From the NCBI GenBank assembly GCA_012515365.1, contig JAAYYM010000428.1, forward strand, positions 1 to 9,144: a stretch of DNA of 9,144 nt, written 5' to 3'. The notes beneath the pieces were generated by a model, which saw only the letters and a program-made list of their open reading frames with translations, was not told where the DNA came from and did not search any database. Shown here one piece after another: positions 1-6,200 of this stretch. This DNA comes from Clostridia bacterium. Lineage in GTDB: Bacteria > Bacillota_A > Clostridia > Lachnospirales > Lachnospiraceae. Each line of letters opens with the position of its first letter. The first letter of the stretch is position 1. A program made the translations under genes and the position numbers.

Positions 1-1209
1 ATTAAAGGAAACGGAACAGTCGGTATCATCACATATCTACGTACAGATTCTACACGTGTAGCTGACGAAGCTGCAACAGCAGCAAAGGACTACATCACAG
101 GACAGTATGGAGAGGCATATGCAGCAGTACCTTCACAGGCAAAAAAGGATGGGAAGAAAATTCAGGATGCCCATGAAGCAATCAGACCGACAGATATTAC
201 AAGGACACCGCAGCAGCTTAAGGAATCACTCTCCAGAGACCAGCTTAGATTATATACATTGATTTGGAAACGCTTTACAGCCAGCCGTATGACAGAAGCA
301 AAGTTTGAAACTATGGCTGTCAAAATCGATGGAAACGGATATAGATTTTCAATTTCCACAAGTAAATGTGTATTTGAAGGTTTTCGTACCGCCTACACAG
401 ATGAAGAGGAAGAAAAGGATAGCAGCACAGTTCTGCTGAATGGAATCACAAAGGATACAAAGCTTACTTTAGAAGCTTTTGAAGATAAACAGCATTTTAC
501 ACAGCCACCTGCACATTATACAGAGGCATCACTTGTAAAGGCACTTGAAGAGCTTGGAATCGGACGCCCAAGTACGTATTCACCGACGATCACAACGATC
601 CTTGGCAGACGTTATATCATCAAGGAAAACAAAAATCTGTATGTAACAGAGCTTGGTGAAGTGGTTAATAAAATGATGAAGGATGCATTTCCTAGTATTG
701 TTGATATGCAGTTTACCTCTAATATGGAGCTTCTTCTTGACAAGGTAGAAGAGGGCGCCGTGAAATGGAAAACAATCATCAGCAATTTCTATCCGGATCT
801 GGATGAGGCAGTCCTTCAGGCAGAGAAGGATCTTTCGAAGGTTGATATACCTGACGAAGTATCAGATGAAGTCTGTGATGTGTGTGGCAAAAATATGGTT
901 ATCAAATATGGCCCTCATGGAAAATTCTTAGCATGCCCGGGATTTCCAGACTGCAGAAATACAAAGCCTTACCTTGAAAAAATCGGGGTAAAATGCCCGA
1001 AATGCGGAAAAGAGATCATACTCAGAAAGACAAAAAAAGGACGTAAATTTTACGGATGCGAAAGTGGCAGCGAGTGTGAATTTATGTCATGGCAGAAACC
1101 AGTTAGTGAAACATGCCCGAAATGTGGCGGAATGCTGGTTGAAAAAGGTAACAAACTGCTCTGCATCAATGAGGCCTGTGGCAATGTTGTTGAAAAACAA
1201 GAGAAATAG
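1..1209 (+). CDS. topA: DNA topoisomerase I, C-terminal part (5' end outside window)
   Basis: This is the C-terminal 402 codons of a type IA topoisomerase, which relaxes negative supercoils by cutting one strand through a 5'-phosphotyrosine link. Frame 1 is open from the first base. It opens with IITYLRTDSTRV, the active-site motif of the family; the tyrosine is codon 34-36. The conserved HEAIRPT motif follows at 172-192, and a GIGRPSTYSPTI block near 556-591 is also typical. The tail carries three four-cysteine zinc fingers: about 874-954 (CDVC...CPGFPDC), 994-1077 (CPKC...CESGSEC) and 1114-1179 (CPKC...CINEAC). They probably hold single-stranded DNA, as in other bacterial TopA proteins. Firmicutes TopA is usually near 690 residues, so roughly 290 are missing on the left. 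A terminator follows the TAA-free end (stop TAG, 1207-1209). Identity is secure. Confidence 0.97.
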   Translation: MKGNGTVGIITYLRTDSTRVADEAATAAKDYITGQYGEAYAAVPSQAKKDGKKIQDAHEAIRPTDITRTPQQLKESLSRDQLRLYTLIWKRFTASRMTEAKFETMAVKIDGNGYRFSISTSKCVFEGFRTAYTDEEEEKDSSTVLLNGITKDTKLTLEAFEDKQHFTQPPAHYTEASLVKALEELGIGRPSTYSPTITTILGRRYIIKENKNLYVTELGEVVNKMMKDAFPSIVDMQFTSNMELLLDKVEEGAVKWKTIISNFYPDLDEAVLQAEKDLSKVDIPDEVSDEVCDVCGKNMVIKYGPHGKFLACPGFPDCRNTKPYLEKIGVKCPKCGKEIILRKTKKGRKFYGCESGSECEFMSWQKPVSETCPKCGGMLVEKGNKLLCINEACGNVVEKQEK

Positions 1210-1219
1210 TGTGAAAATA
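1205..1219. promoter_or_regulatory. Weak second CodY-box candidate at the topA stop codon
   Basis: AATAGTGTGAAAATA matches 11 of 15 positions of the CodY consensus AATTTTCWGAAAATT. It overlaps the topA stop and lies 30 bp centre to centre from the better box at 1235-1249. The region is AT-rich, so a chance match is quite possible. It is listed because paired boxes are common at CodY targets. Confidence 0.25.
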
Positions 1220-1234
1220 TATCTAAGCTGTTAG

Positions 1235-1249
1235 AATTTTCGTAAAATA
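1235..1249. promoter_or_regulatory. Putative CodY-binding box upstream of codY
   Basis: AATTTTCGTAAAATA matches 12 of 15 positions of the consensus AATTTTCWGAAAATT, keeping the full left half AATTTTC and the AAAAT of the right half. It ends 13 nt before the proposed -35 of codY. The position suggests CodY controls its own gene, as reported in several Firmicutes. The match is seen in the sequence; binding is inferred. Confidence 0.5.
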
Positions 1250-1250
1250 A

Positions 1251-1281
1251 ACGTGAAAACAATTGATTTTCACGTTTTTTT
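1251..1281 (+). terminator. Rho-independent terminator of topA
   Basis: A perfect 9-bp stem, ACGTGAAAA (1251-1259) with TTTTCACGT (1267-1275), closes a 7-nt loop and runs into seven T's (1275-1281). Flanking A's at 1249-1250 can pair with the T tract and lengthen the stem. It lies 42 nt after the topA stop. The stem is AT-rich, so termination may be incomplete. Confidence 0.85.
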
Positions 1282-1291
1282 ATGCTACTAT
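1263..1291 (+). promoter_or_regulatory. Putative sigma-A promoter of codY (extended -10)
   Basis: TTGATT (1263-1268, 4/6 to consensus) is followed by a 17-nt spacer and TACTAT (1286-1291, 4/6). A TGC at 1283-1285 supplies the TGn extended -10 element. Transcription would start near 1298, giving a leader of about 36 nt that includes the Shine-Dalgarno sequence. The -35 sits in the loop and right arm of the topA terminator. An alternative -10, TATATT at 1291-1296, has no good -35. Confidence 0.5.
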
Positions 1292-1318
1292 ATATTAAGA
1301 ATGCGTTAAGGATTTATT

Positions 1319-1327
1319 AAGGAGGTG
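1319..1327 (+). promoter_or_regulatory. Strong ribosome binding site setting the GTG start of codY
   Basis: AAGGAGGTG is a near-perfect complement to the 16S 3' end. It ends 6 nt before GTG 1334, with the AGGAGG core 8 nt away. This supports the non-ATG start. Confidence 0.85.
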
Positions 1328-1333
1328 CCTTAG

Positions 1334-2116
1334 GTGAGCAGTGTACAGTTGTTAGATAAAACAAGGAAGATCAATAAGCTATTACATAATAACAATTCAA
1401 GCAAAGTTGTCTTCAACGATATTTGTGAAGTACTGAAAGAAATCATGCGGTCCAATGTACTTGTGATCAGTAAAAAAGGTAAGATCTTAGGCACTGGCTC
1501 TTATAAAGGAATCGGAGAAATCGATGAACTCTTAAAGTATGAGATCGGAGGAATCATCGATCATATGCTGAATGAACGATTACTCGGTGTTCTGTCGACG
1601 AAAGAAAATGTAAATCTTGAAACGCTTGGCTTTGAATCAGATGGTGTGAATCGGTTTCAGGCAATCATTGCTCCGATTGATATCGCAGGAGAAAGACTTG
1701 GTACCTTATTTATCTATAAAGTAGAAGATCAGTATATCATAGATGATATTATCTTATGTGAGTATGGTGCAACTGTTGTAGGACTTGAGATGATGCGTGC
1801 AGTCAATGAAGAGAGTGCAGAAGAATCAAGAAAACTTCAAGTTGTAAAGTCAGCCATCAGCACCTTGTCGTTTTCAGAAATGGAAGCCATTACACATATT
1901 TTTGATGAGTTAGATGGAAACGAAGGAATTCTGGTTGCCAGCAAAATTGCAGACAGAGTAGGCATTACCAGATCAGTGATTGTCAATGCACTTCGTAAAT
2001 TTGAAAGCGCCGGCGTCATTGAATCCCGCTCATCCGGAATGAAGGGAACCTATATTAAGGTATTAAATCCTGTTATCTTTCAGGAAATTGAAATAATGAA
2101 AAATACGAAAAAATAG
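1334..2116 (+). CDS. codY: GTP-sensing global transcriptional repressor CodY
   Basis: CodY is a cytoplasmic dimeric repressor that reports GTP and, in many species, branched-chain amino acids. It represses amino-acid uptake, biosynthesis and stationary-phase genes in rich conditions. The 260-residue length matches the family (B. subtilis, 259). Residues 1 to about 155 form the GAF sensor domain, with GERLGTL (119-125) and EYGATVVG (143-150) conserved. The linker SFSEMEAITHIFDELDG (179-195) precedes the winged helix. The recognition segment ASKIADRVGITRSVIVNALR (202-221) and SRSSGMKGTYIKVLN (231-245) are almost unchanged from Bacillus. By contrast, residues about 54-105, which cover the amino-acid pocket, are strongly divergent, and no arginine is seen where B. 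subtilis has R61. The GTG start is backed by a strong ribosome binding site. The gene has its own putative promoter and terminator, and a CodY-box candidate upstream suggests autoregulation. Confidence 0.98.
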   Translation: MSSVQLLDKTRKINKLLHNNNSSKVVFNDICEVLKEIMRSNVLVISKKGKILGTGSYKGIGEIDELLKYEIGGIIDHMLNERLLGVLSTKENVNLETLGFESDGVNRFQAIIAPIDIAGERLGTLFIYKVEDQYIIDDIILCEYGATVVGLEMMRAVNEESAEESRKLQVVKSAISTLSFSEMEAITHIFDELDGNEGILVASKIADRVGITRSVIVNALRKFESAGVIESRSSGMKGTYIKVLNPVIFQEIEIMKNTKK

Positions 2117-2142
2117 AGTTGCAAAGGGACTTGCAATACCAT

Positions 2143-2185
2143 AAAAGGATTTATACGTAGCTATATTACGCATAAATCCTTTTTT
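2143..2185 (+). terminator. Strong rho-independent terminator between codY and flgB
   Basis: Two 17-nt arms (2143-2159 and 2167-2183) pair with one A/C mismatch (2155 with 2171) around a 7-nt loop. The right arm ends in six T's (2180-2185). It starts 26 nt after the codY stop. It should insulate the flagellar operon from codY transcription. Confidence 0.92.
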
Positions 2186-2215
2186 GACCTTCTTTTTGAT
2201 CTGCTAAGAAAGTTC

Positions 2216-2243
2216 TTGTGTTTTTTTATAAATAATTTATAAT
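2216..2243 (+). promoter_or_regulatory. Putative sigma-A promoter of the flagellar operon
   Basis: A perfect TATAAT (2238-2243) lies 16 nt after TTGTGT (2216-2221, weak -35). The spacer is A/T-only with a run of seven T's (2221-2227). Transcription would begin near 2250, leaving a leader of only about 16 nt that holds the Shine-Dalgarno AGGTGA (2254-2259). I see no sigma-28-type element, no riboswitch and no good CodY box in this gap. The -10 is convincing; the weak -35 may mean an activator is needed or that the start is elsewhere. Confidence 0.55.
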
Positions 2244-2265
2244 AGAGAAAGGTAGGTGATGATTT

Positions 2266-2655
2266 ATGTTTGATTCAGGAGTTTTTAATTACATTGATGT
2301 CTTAGATAAGGCAGCAGATGCTTCATGGCTTAGAAATGAAGTGATTTCCAATAACATAGCAAATGTAAATACCCCGGAGTATAAGCGTCAGGATGTTTCA
2401 TTTGAGGCTGAATTACAGCAGGCACTCAGAGCCAATAAATATGAAAGTCTGGATGATAAGATTGACAGTGTTAATCTGAAAAGGCTGGATGCGAGAGTCT
2501 ATACTGATTCTGCTGATTTCTCGTATCGTCTGGATGGTAATAATGTAGATATTGATAATGAAAATGTGGAGCTGGCATCTAACCAGATCAAATACAATGC
2601 GTTGATCCAGAGCATCAATGGTAAGTTTTCAGAGTTGAAAAGCGTAATGAAGTAA
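2266..2655 (+). CDS. flgB: Flagellar basal-body proximal rod protein FlgB
   Basis: FlgB is one of the proximal rod subunits, exported by the flagellar type III apparatus and placed just above FliE and the MS ring. The 129-residue length is typical. The N-terminal rod signature NNIANVNTPEYKR is at residues 29-41, and the DGNNVDIDNE motif is at 90-99. The C-terminal helix (about 103-128) would pack with the N-terminal helix, as in other rod proteins. The ATG start has AGGTGA 6 nt upstream. It is the first gene of the operon, preceded by a TATAAT promoter and the codY terminator, and a 49-nt gap leads to flgC. Nothing is unusual in the protein. Confidence 0.97.
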   Translation: MFDSGVFNYIDVLDKAADASWLRNEVISNNIANVNTPEYKRQDVSFEAELQQALRANKYESLDDKIDSVNLKRLDARVYTDSADFSYRLDGNNVDIDNENVELASNQIKYNALIQSINGKFSELKSVMK

Positions 2656-2704
2656 GAAACGTGTAAGCGAAGCAGAAACGGATCCGGAGAGGAGAAGATG
2701 AAAC

Positions 2705-3163
2705 ATGAGTATTTTTAATACATTTGGCGTGAATGCATCAGGTATGACCGCAGAGCGGTTTCGAATGGATATTATTTCACAGAACGTAGCAAATGCAAAT
2801 ACAACAAGAACAGCAGATGGAACACCTTACAGACGTAAGATCGTTACATTTACTGAAAAGGAAGATACAAGAGAAGCGTTTGGACAGGTGTTTTCACGCG
2901 TTAACGGTGGTGGAGAGAGAACCGGTGACGGCGTGAAAGTGAGCGGTGTGTATGAGGATGAAACTACAGATTTAATCAAAGCATATGATCCATCACATCC
3001 GGATGCAGATGCCGATGGATACGTATGGTATCCAAACGTAAATATCGTAACTGAGATGACAAATATGATTGATTCATCCAGAGCCTATGAAGCTAATGCA
3101 ACCGCATTTACAGCGAGCAAGACGATCGCTATGAAAGGTCTTGAAATAGGAAACGGACAATAA
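2705..3163 (+). CDS. flgC: Flagellar basal-body proximal rod protein FlgC
   Basis: FlgC is a second proximal rod subunit that polymerises with FlgB on FliE. At 152 residues it has the usual length. The N-terminal motif SQNVANANTTRTADGTPYRR (25-44) is diagnostic, and the C-terminal block NIVTEMTNMIDSSRAYEANA (113-132) is the conserved rod/hook-family helix. The ATG at 2705 follows AGAGGAG (2688-2694) by 10 nt. An out-of-frame ATG at 2698 opens only a few codons and sits too close to the ribosome binding site. It lies between flgB and fliE in the standard order. Confidence 0.97.
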   Translation: MSIFNTFGVNASGMTAERFRMDIISQNVANANTTRTADGTPYRRKIVTFTEKEDTREAFGQVFSRVNGGGERTGDGVKVSGVYEDETTDLIKAYDPSHPDADADGYVWYPNVNIVTEMTNMIDSSRAYEANATAFTASKTIAMKGLEIGNGQ

Positions 3164-3202
3164 GTACTACCGGCTTAAAACCGGGTAAGGGAGAAATGAG
3201 TC

Positions 3203-3517
3203 ATGGATATTACATCACTGTATAATGTCAGTTCAGACATTGTAAAGGAAGCAGCTTCTCATGCTGCAACTTCCACTAAAGTTAGAGATGAAAGCTTTGG
3301 ATCCTTACTGGATTCAGCTATGAGCAATATATCAGATACAAACAGTCTGCTAAACAACTCAGAGGAAGAGCAGATCAAATTTGCCATGGGATTATCAGAG
3401 AATACACATGATCTGTCGATCGCAGCGGCGAAAGCATCTACAGCTTTATCCTATACGGTTGCACTGCGCGATAAGTTCATCGAAGCATACAAAGAAATTA
3501 TGCAGATCCAAGTATAG
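3203..3517 (+). CDS. fliE: Flagellar hook-basal body complex protein FliE
   Basis: FliE is the junction protein joining the MS ring/export gate to the proximal rod, and is normally the first rod-type substrate secreted. The 104-residue length matches the family. The C-terminal half carries the FliE signature: NTHDLSIAAAKASTALSYTV, then ALRDKFIEAYKEIMQIQV ending at the last residue. The N-terminal half is poorly conserved, as usual. The ATG follows AAGGGAG (3187-3193) by 9 nt. A 39-nt gap from flgC contains a small bulged hairpin (3168-3187) too weak to terminate. A 41-nt gap leads to fliF. Confidence 0.96.
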   Translation: MDITSLYNVSSDIVKEAASHAATSTKVRDESFGSLLDSAMSNISDTNSLLNNSEEEQIKFAMGLSENTHDLSIAAAKASTALSYTVALRDKFIEAYKEIMQIQV

Positions 3518-3558
3518 GAAGTACAAAAAAGTATTAATTTGCGAGGAGTACGAAAGAC

Positions 3559-5175
3559 ATGCTTGACAGACTGCGGGAACTACCACAAAAGGCATTAGAG
3601 TGGTGGAATAAATTTAACGCGAAGCAAAAGACCATTATTATATCTGTGATTGCCGGTGTGGCTTTAACACTGGCGATACTGGTTACCATATTGACAAGAC
3701 CACAGTATGAGACTCTCATTACCTGTGGATCCACAAAAGAAGCCTCTCAAATCACTGAACTGTTAACTGGAGATTCCATTGAATACAACACAACAGATGA
3801 TGGGCTTATTATTTATGTCTTAAAAAAGGACTTGTCAAGAGCAACACTTCTGTTAGGCGCCAATAATATTCCGGCAGACAGTTACAGCATTGAAAATGCA
3901 CTTGCAGGTGGATTCTCAGCAACAGAAACAGATAAGACCAAGCGGTATAAACTGTATATGGAATCCCTGATGGAAACGCAGCTAAAGGCTCAAGAGCCGA
4001 TTGATGCTGCTTATGTGACATTTACACTTCCGGATAATGATGGAACACTGCTTGCAAAAGAAGAGGAAGCATTCGCAAGTGTTATGCTTGAATTAAACAC
4101 AGAATTGCAGCCGGGTGTGGCAGAAAATTATGCCAAATCTATAGCAACTGCATTAGGTAACAGCACGACAGATAACATAACGATCATTGATACAGCCGGT
4201 AACCTCTTGTTCTCAGGAAGTGATTCTGCTGAAAATGCGGCTGGGTCTGTCAATGCATCTAATCAGCTGGCACTAAAAAAAGAAGCAGAGCGTCTGGTAA
4301 AACAGGAAGTTATTCAGGTTTTGCTTGGGACAAACTTATATGAAGAAGTAAAAGTTGCCCCTAATCTGATCATGGATTTCTCTGCTACCGATCATACCAA
4401 TCATAATTATACCCCTGCAGATGGACAAAGTCAGGGTGTTCTTTCACATGAAAATACATATGAGTCAGAGTCCACCGGCGGTACAGGCGGTGTTCCGGGA
4501 ACAGATACCAATACAGAAGAGAATACTTATGTAATTGAAGATAATGCAACAACTTCCTCTACAGTTGTAGAAGAATCAAGAGATTATCTGCCAAATGAGG
4601 AAATTATCAGCACTCAGATTCCTCCGGGAAGCATCCAATATGATGAGTCATCCATTGCGGTTACGGCGTCTCATTATGTGATATATAAAGAAACGGAGCT
4701 AAGGGCACAGGGACTACTTGATGGGATTTCATTTGATGAATTTGTGGCTGCCAACAGTGAAAAGGTAAAGCTGACTGTCGACGCTGAAATGCTGGCACTC
4801 GTTTCAAATGCAACAGGTATTCCTGTTGAGCGTATTTCAATGGTTGCATATAATGTACCGATCTTTCAGGAAAAGGAAGATGGTGCAGTATCTGCACAAG
4901 ACATTTTACCAATTATTCTGATCATACTGATCCTTGGTCTGCTTGGATTTGTTATATTTAGCGGAATGAAGAAAGAAAAAGCAGAAGAAGAGCCACAGGA
5001 AGAGCTTTCTGTTGAAAGTCTGCTGGCATCGACACAGGAACATTCTGCAATTGAAGATATTGATCTGGATGCGAAGTCAGAGACGCGCGTTATGATCGAA
5101 AAATTCGTAGACGATAACCCAGAAGCAGCTGCTGCATTGCTGCGAAACTGGCTGAATGATGAATGGGGGGCTTGA
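3559..5175 (+). CDS. fliF: Flagellar MS-ring protein FliF
   Basis: FliF assembles into the MS ring in the cytoplasmic membrane, the foundation for the rotor and export gate. The 538-residue length fits the family. A short cytoplasmic N-terminus is followed by a first membrane helix (about 24-46). A YscJ/FliF-type domain comes next, including the conserved KTKRYKLYMESLMETQLKA stretch (about 127-145). A second FliF-type domain then contains a Ser/Thr/Gly/Glu-rich, probably flexible loop (about 296-335). The second membrane helix is at 448-467 (DILPIILIILILGLLGFVIF). The acidic C-terminal tail ends in AALLRNWLNDEW, the FliG-docking helix. The ribosome binding site GAGGAG (3543-3548) lies 10 nt before the ATG. 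Only 5 nt separate the stop from the preferred fliG start, so translation is probably coupled. Confidence 0.97.
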   Translation: MLDRLRELPQKALEWWNKFNAKQKTIIISVIAGVALTLAILVTILTRPQYETLITCGSTKEASQITELLTGDSIEYNTTDDGLIIYVLKKDLSRATLLLGANNIPADSYSIENALAGGFSATETDKTKRYKLYMESLMETQLKAQEPIDAAYVTFTLPDNDGTLLAKEEEAFASVMLELNTELQPGVAENYAKSIATALGNSTTDNITIIDTAGNLLFSGSDSAENAAGSVNASNQLALKKEAERLVKQEVIQVLLGTNLYEEVKVAPNLIMDFSATDHTNHNYTPADGQSQGVLSHENTYESESTGGTGGVPGTDTNTEENTYVIEDNATTSSTVVEESRDYLPNEEIISTQIPPGSIQYDESSIAVTASHYVIYKETELRAQGLLDGISFDEFVAANSEKVKLTVDAEMLALVSNATGIPVERISMVAYNVPIFQEKEDGAVSAQDILPIILIILILGLLGFVIFSGMKKEKAEEEPQEELSVESLLASTQEHSAIEDIDLDAKSETRVMIEKFVDDNPEAAAALLRNWLNDEWGA

Positions 5176-5180
5176 TCAAT

Positions 5181-6200
5181 ATGGCAAGAAATGCAATGGA
5201 TTCGAATATATCGGGAATTCAGAAAGCTGCAGTTTTGTTGATAACATTAGGACCCGAACGTTCTGCTTCGATTTTTAAACATCTGAAAGAAGAAGAAATC
5301 GAAGAACTGACATTGGAAATAGCAAATACCAGAAGTGTGACTCCACAGCTCAAGGAGACAATTCTGGATGAATTTTACGAGATCTGCCTTGCACAGCAGT
5401 ACATTGCTGAGGGTGGTATCGGATATGCGAAGGAACTTCTTGAAAAAGCGCTTGGTGCCGACAAGGCATTGGATGTCATTGGAAAACTGACTGCATCTTT
5501 GCAGGTGAAGCCATTCGAATTTGTCAGAAAAACAGAAGCATCACAGCTGTTTAACTTTATTCAGGATGAGCATCCTCAGACGATTGCTCTTATTTTGGCA
5601 TACCTGAATCCGGCGCAGGCTGCCTCGATTGTATCGGCACTGCCGCCTGACAGACAGGCAGATGTAGCAAAACGTGTCGCAATGATGGATCGTACTTCAC
5701 CGGAAGTCATTAAGGAAGTAGAAAAAGTATTGGAGTCAAAACTGTCATCTCTTGTTAATCAGGATTACACGATCATCGGTGGTGTTGATGCTGTTGTAGA
5801 AATCCTGAATACAGTTGACCGAAGTACAGAAAAACATATTATGGAAACACTGGAAATCGACGAGCCTGAACTGGCTGATGAAATCAGGAAGAAGATGTTT
5901 GTATTTGAAGACATCCTTCTGCTTGATGATCGTGCGATCCAGAGAGTACTTCGTGATGTAGATAACGGAGATCTGGCTCTGGCACTGAAATCTGCGAATG
6001 AGCAGGTACAGAATGCAGTATTTAACAATTTATCGAAACGTCTTGCAGTTATGATCAAGGAAGATATGGATTTCATGGGACCTGTACGTATGAAGGATGT
6101 TGAAGAAGCACAACAGAAGATCGTTAATACAATCAGACGTCTCGAGGATTCTGCCGAAATCGTAATTTCCAGAGGCGGAGGTGACGAGATCGTTGTCTAA
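5181..6200 (+). CDS. fliG: Flagellar motor switch protein FliG
   Basis: FliG forms the rotor ring facing the stator. It binds FliF at its N-terminus and FliM in the middle, and carries the torque residues at its C-terminus. From the ATG at 5181 the protein is 339 residues, as expected. The N-domain contains SGIQKAAVLLITLG. The middle domain has the EHPQ motif (130-133) in QDEHPQTIALILAYL. GGVDAVVEILN lies near 200-210. The C-terminal domain has MFVFED and LLLDDRAIQRVLRDVD, with the charged residues expected for stator contact. An in-frame ATG at 5163 would overlap fliF but has no ribosome binding site; the G-run at 5165-5170 sits 10 nt before ATG 5181. The 3' end overlaps fliH. Confidence 0.97.
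   Translation: MARNAMDSNISGIQKAAVLLITLGPERSASIFKHLKEEEIEELTLEIANTRSVTPQLKETILDEFYEICLAQQYIAEGGIGYAKELLEKALGADKALDVIGKLTASLQVKPFEFVRKTEASQLFNFIQDEHPQTIALILAYLNPAQAASIVSALPPDRQADVAKRVAMMDRTSPEVIKEVEKVLESKLSSLVNQDYTIIGGVDAVVEILNTVDRSTEKHIMETLEIDEPELADEIRKKMFVFEDILLLDDRAIQRVLRDVDNGDLALALKSANEQVQNAVFNNLSKRLAVMIKEDMDFMGPVRMKDVEEAQQKIVNTIRRLEDSAEIVISRGGGDEIVV
6177..6184 (+). promoter_or_regulatory. Strong ribosome binding site inside fliG that decides the fliH start
   Basis: GGAGGTGA inside the last codons of fliG is an eight-base match to the 16S anti-Shine-Dalgarno. It is 8 nt before TTG 6193. It contains GTG 6181 itself, so it cannot serve that codon. This favours the TTG start for fliH. Confidence 0.65.

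Noticed and set aside
2119..2136. TTGCAA repeated six bases apart after the codY stop
   Set aside because: TTGCAA is itself a palindrome, so a short repeat and a 6-bp hairpin arise together easily. There is no T-run and no link to a known site.
2143..2185. Inverted repeat as an invertible flagellar switch
   Set aside because: The arms are separated by only 7 nt and end in a T-run, so this is a terminator. No invertible segment of useful length lies between them.
2117..2265. c-di-GMP (GEMM) riboswitch before flgB, as in C. difficile
   Set aside because: After the codY terminator only about 80 nt remain, and the predicted leader is about 16 nt. No GEMM-like conserved core is present.
2621..2640. 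CodY-box-like AGTTTTCAGAGTTGA near the flgB end
   Set aside because: It matches only 9 of 15 positions and lies inside a coding region.
3168..3187. Small hairpin between flgC and fliE (TACCGG with CCGGGTA)
   Set aside because: The stem is short with a bulged G and no T-run, so it is unlikely to terminate. It may slightly affect fliE translation, but nothing shows that.
3381..3566. 61-codon open frame overlapping fliE in another + frame
   Set aside because: It lies within conserved fliE sequence and has no recognisable domain.
5163..5180. Upstream in-frame ATG for fliG overlapping fliF
   Set aside because: It has no Shine-Dalgarno sequence and adds six residues not expected in FliG. ATG 5181 has a G-rich site at a suitable distance.
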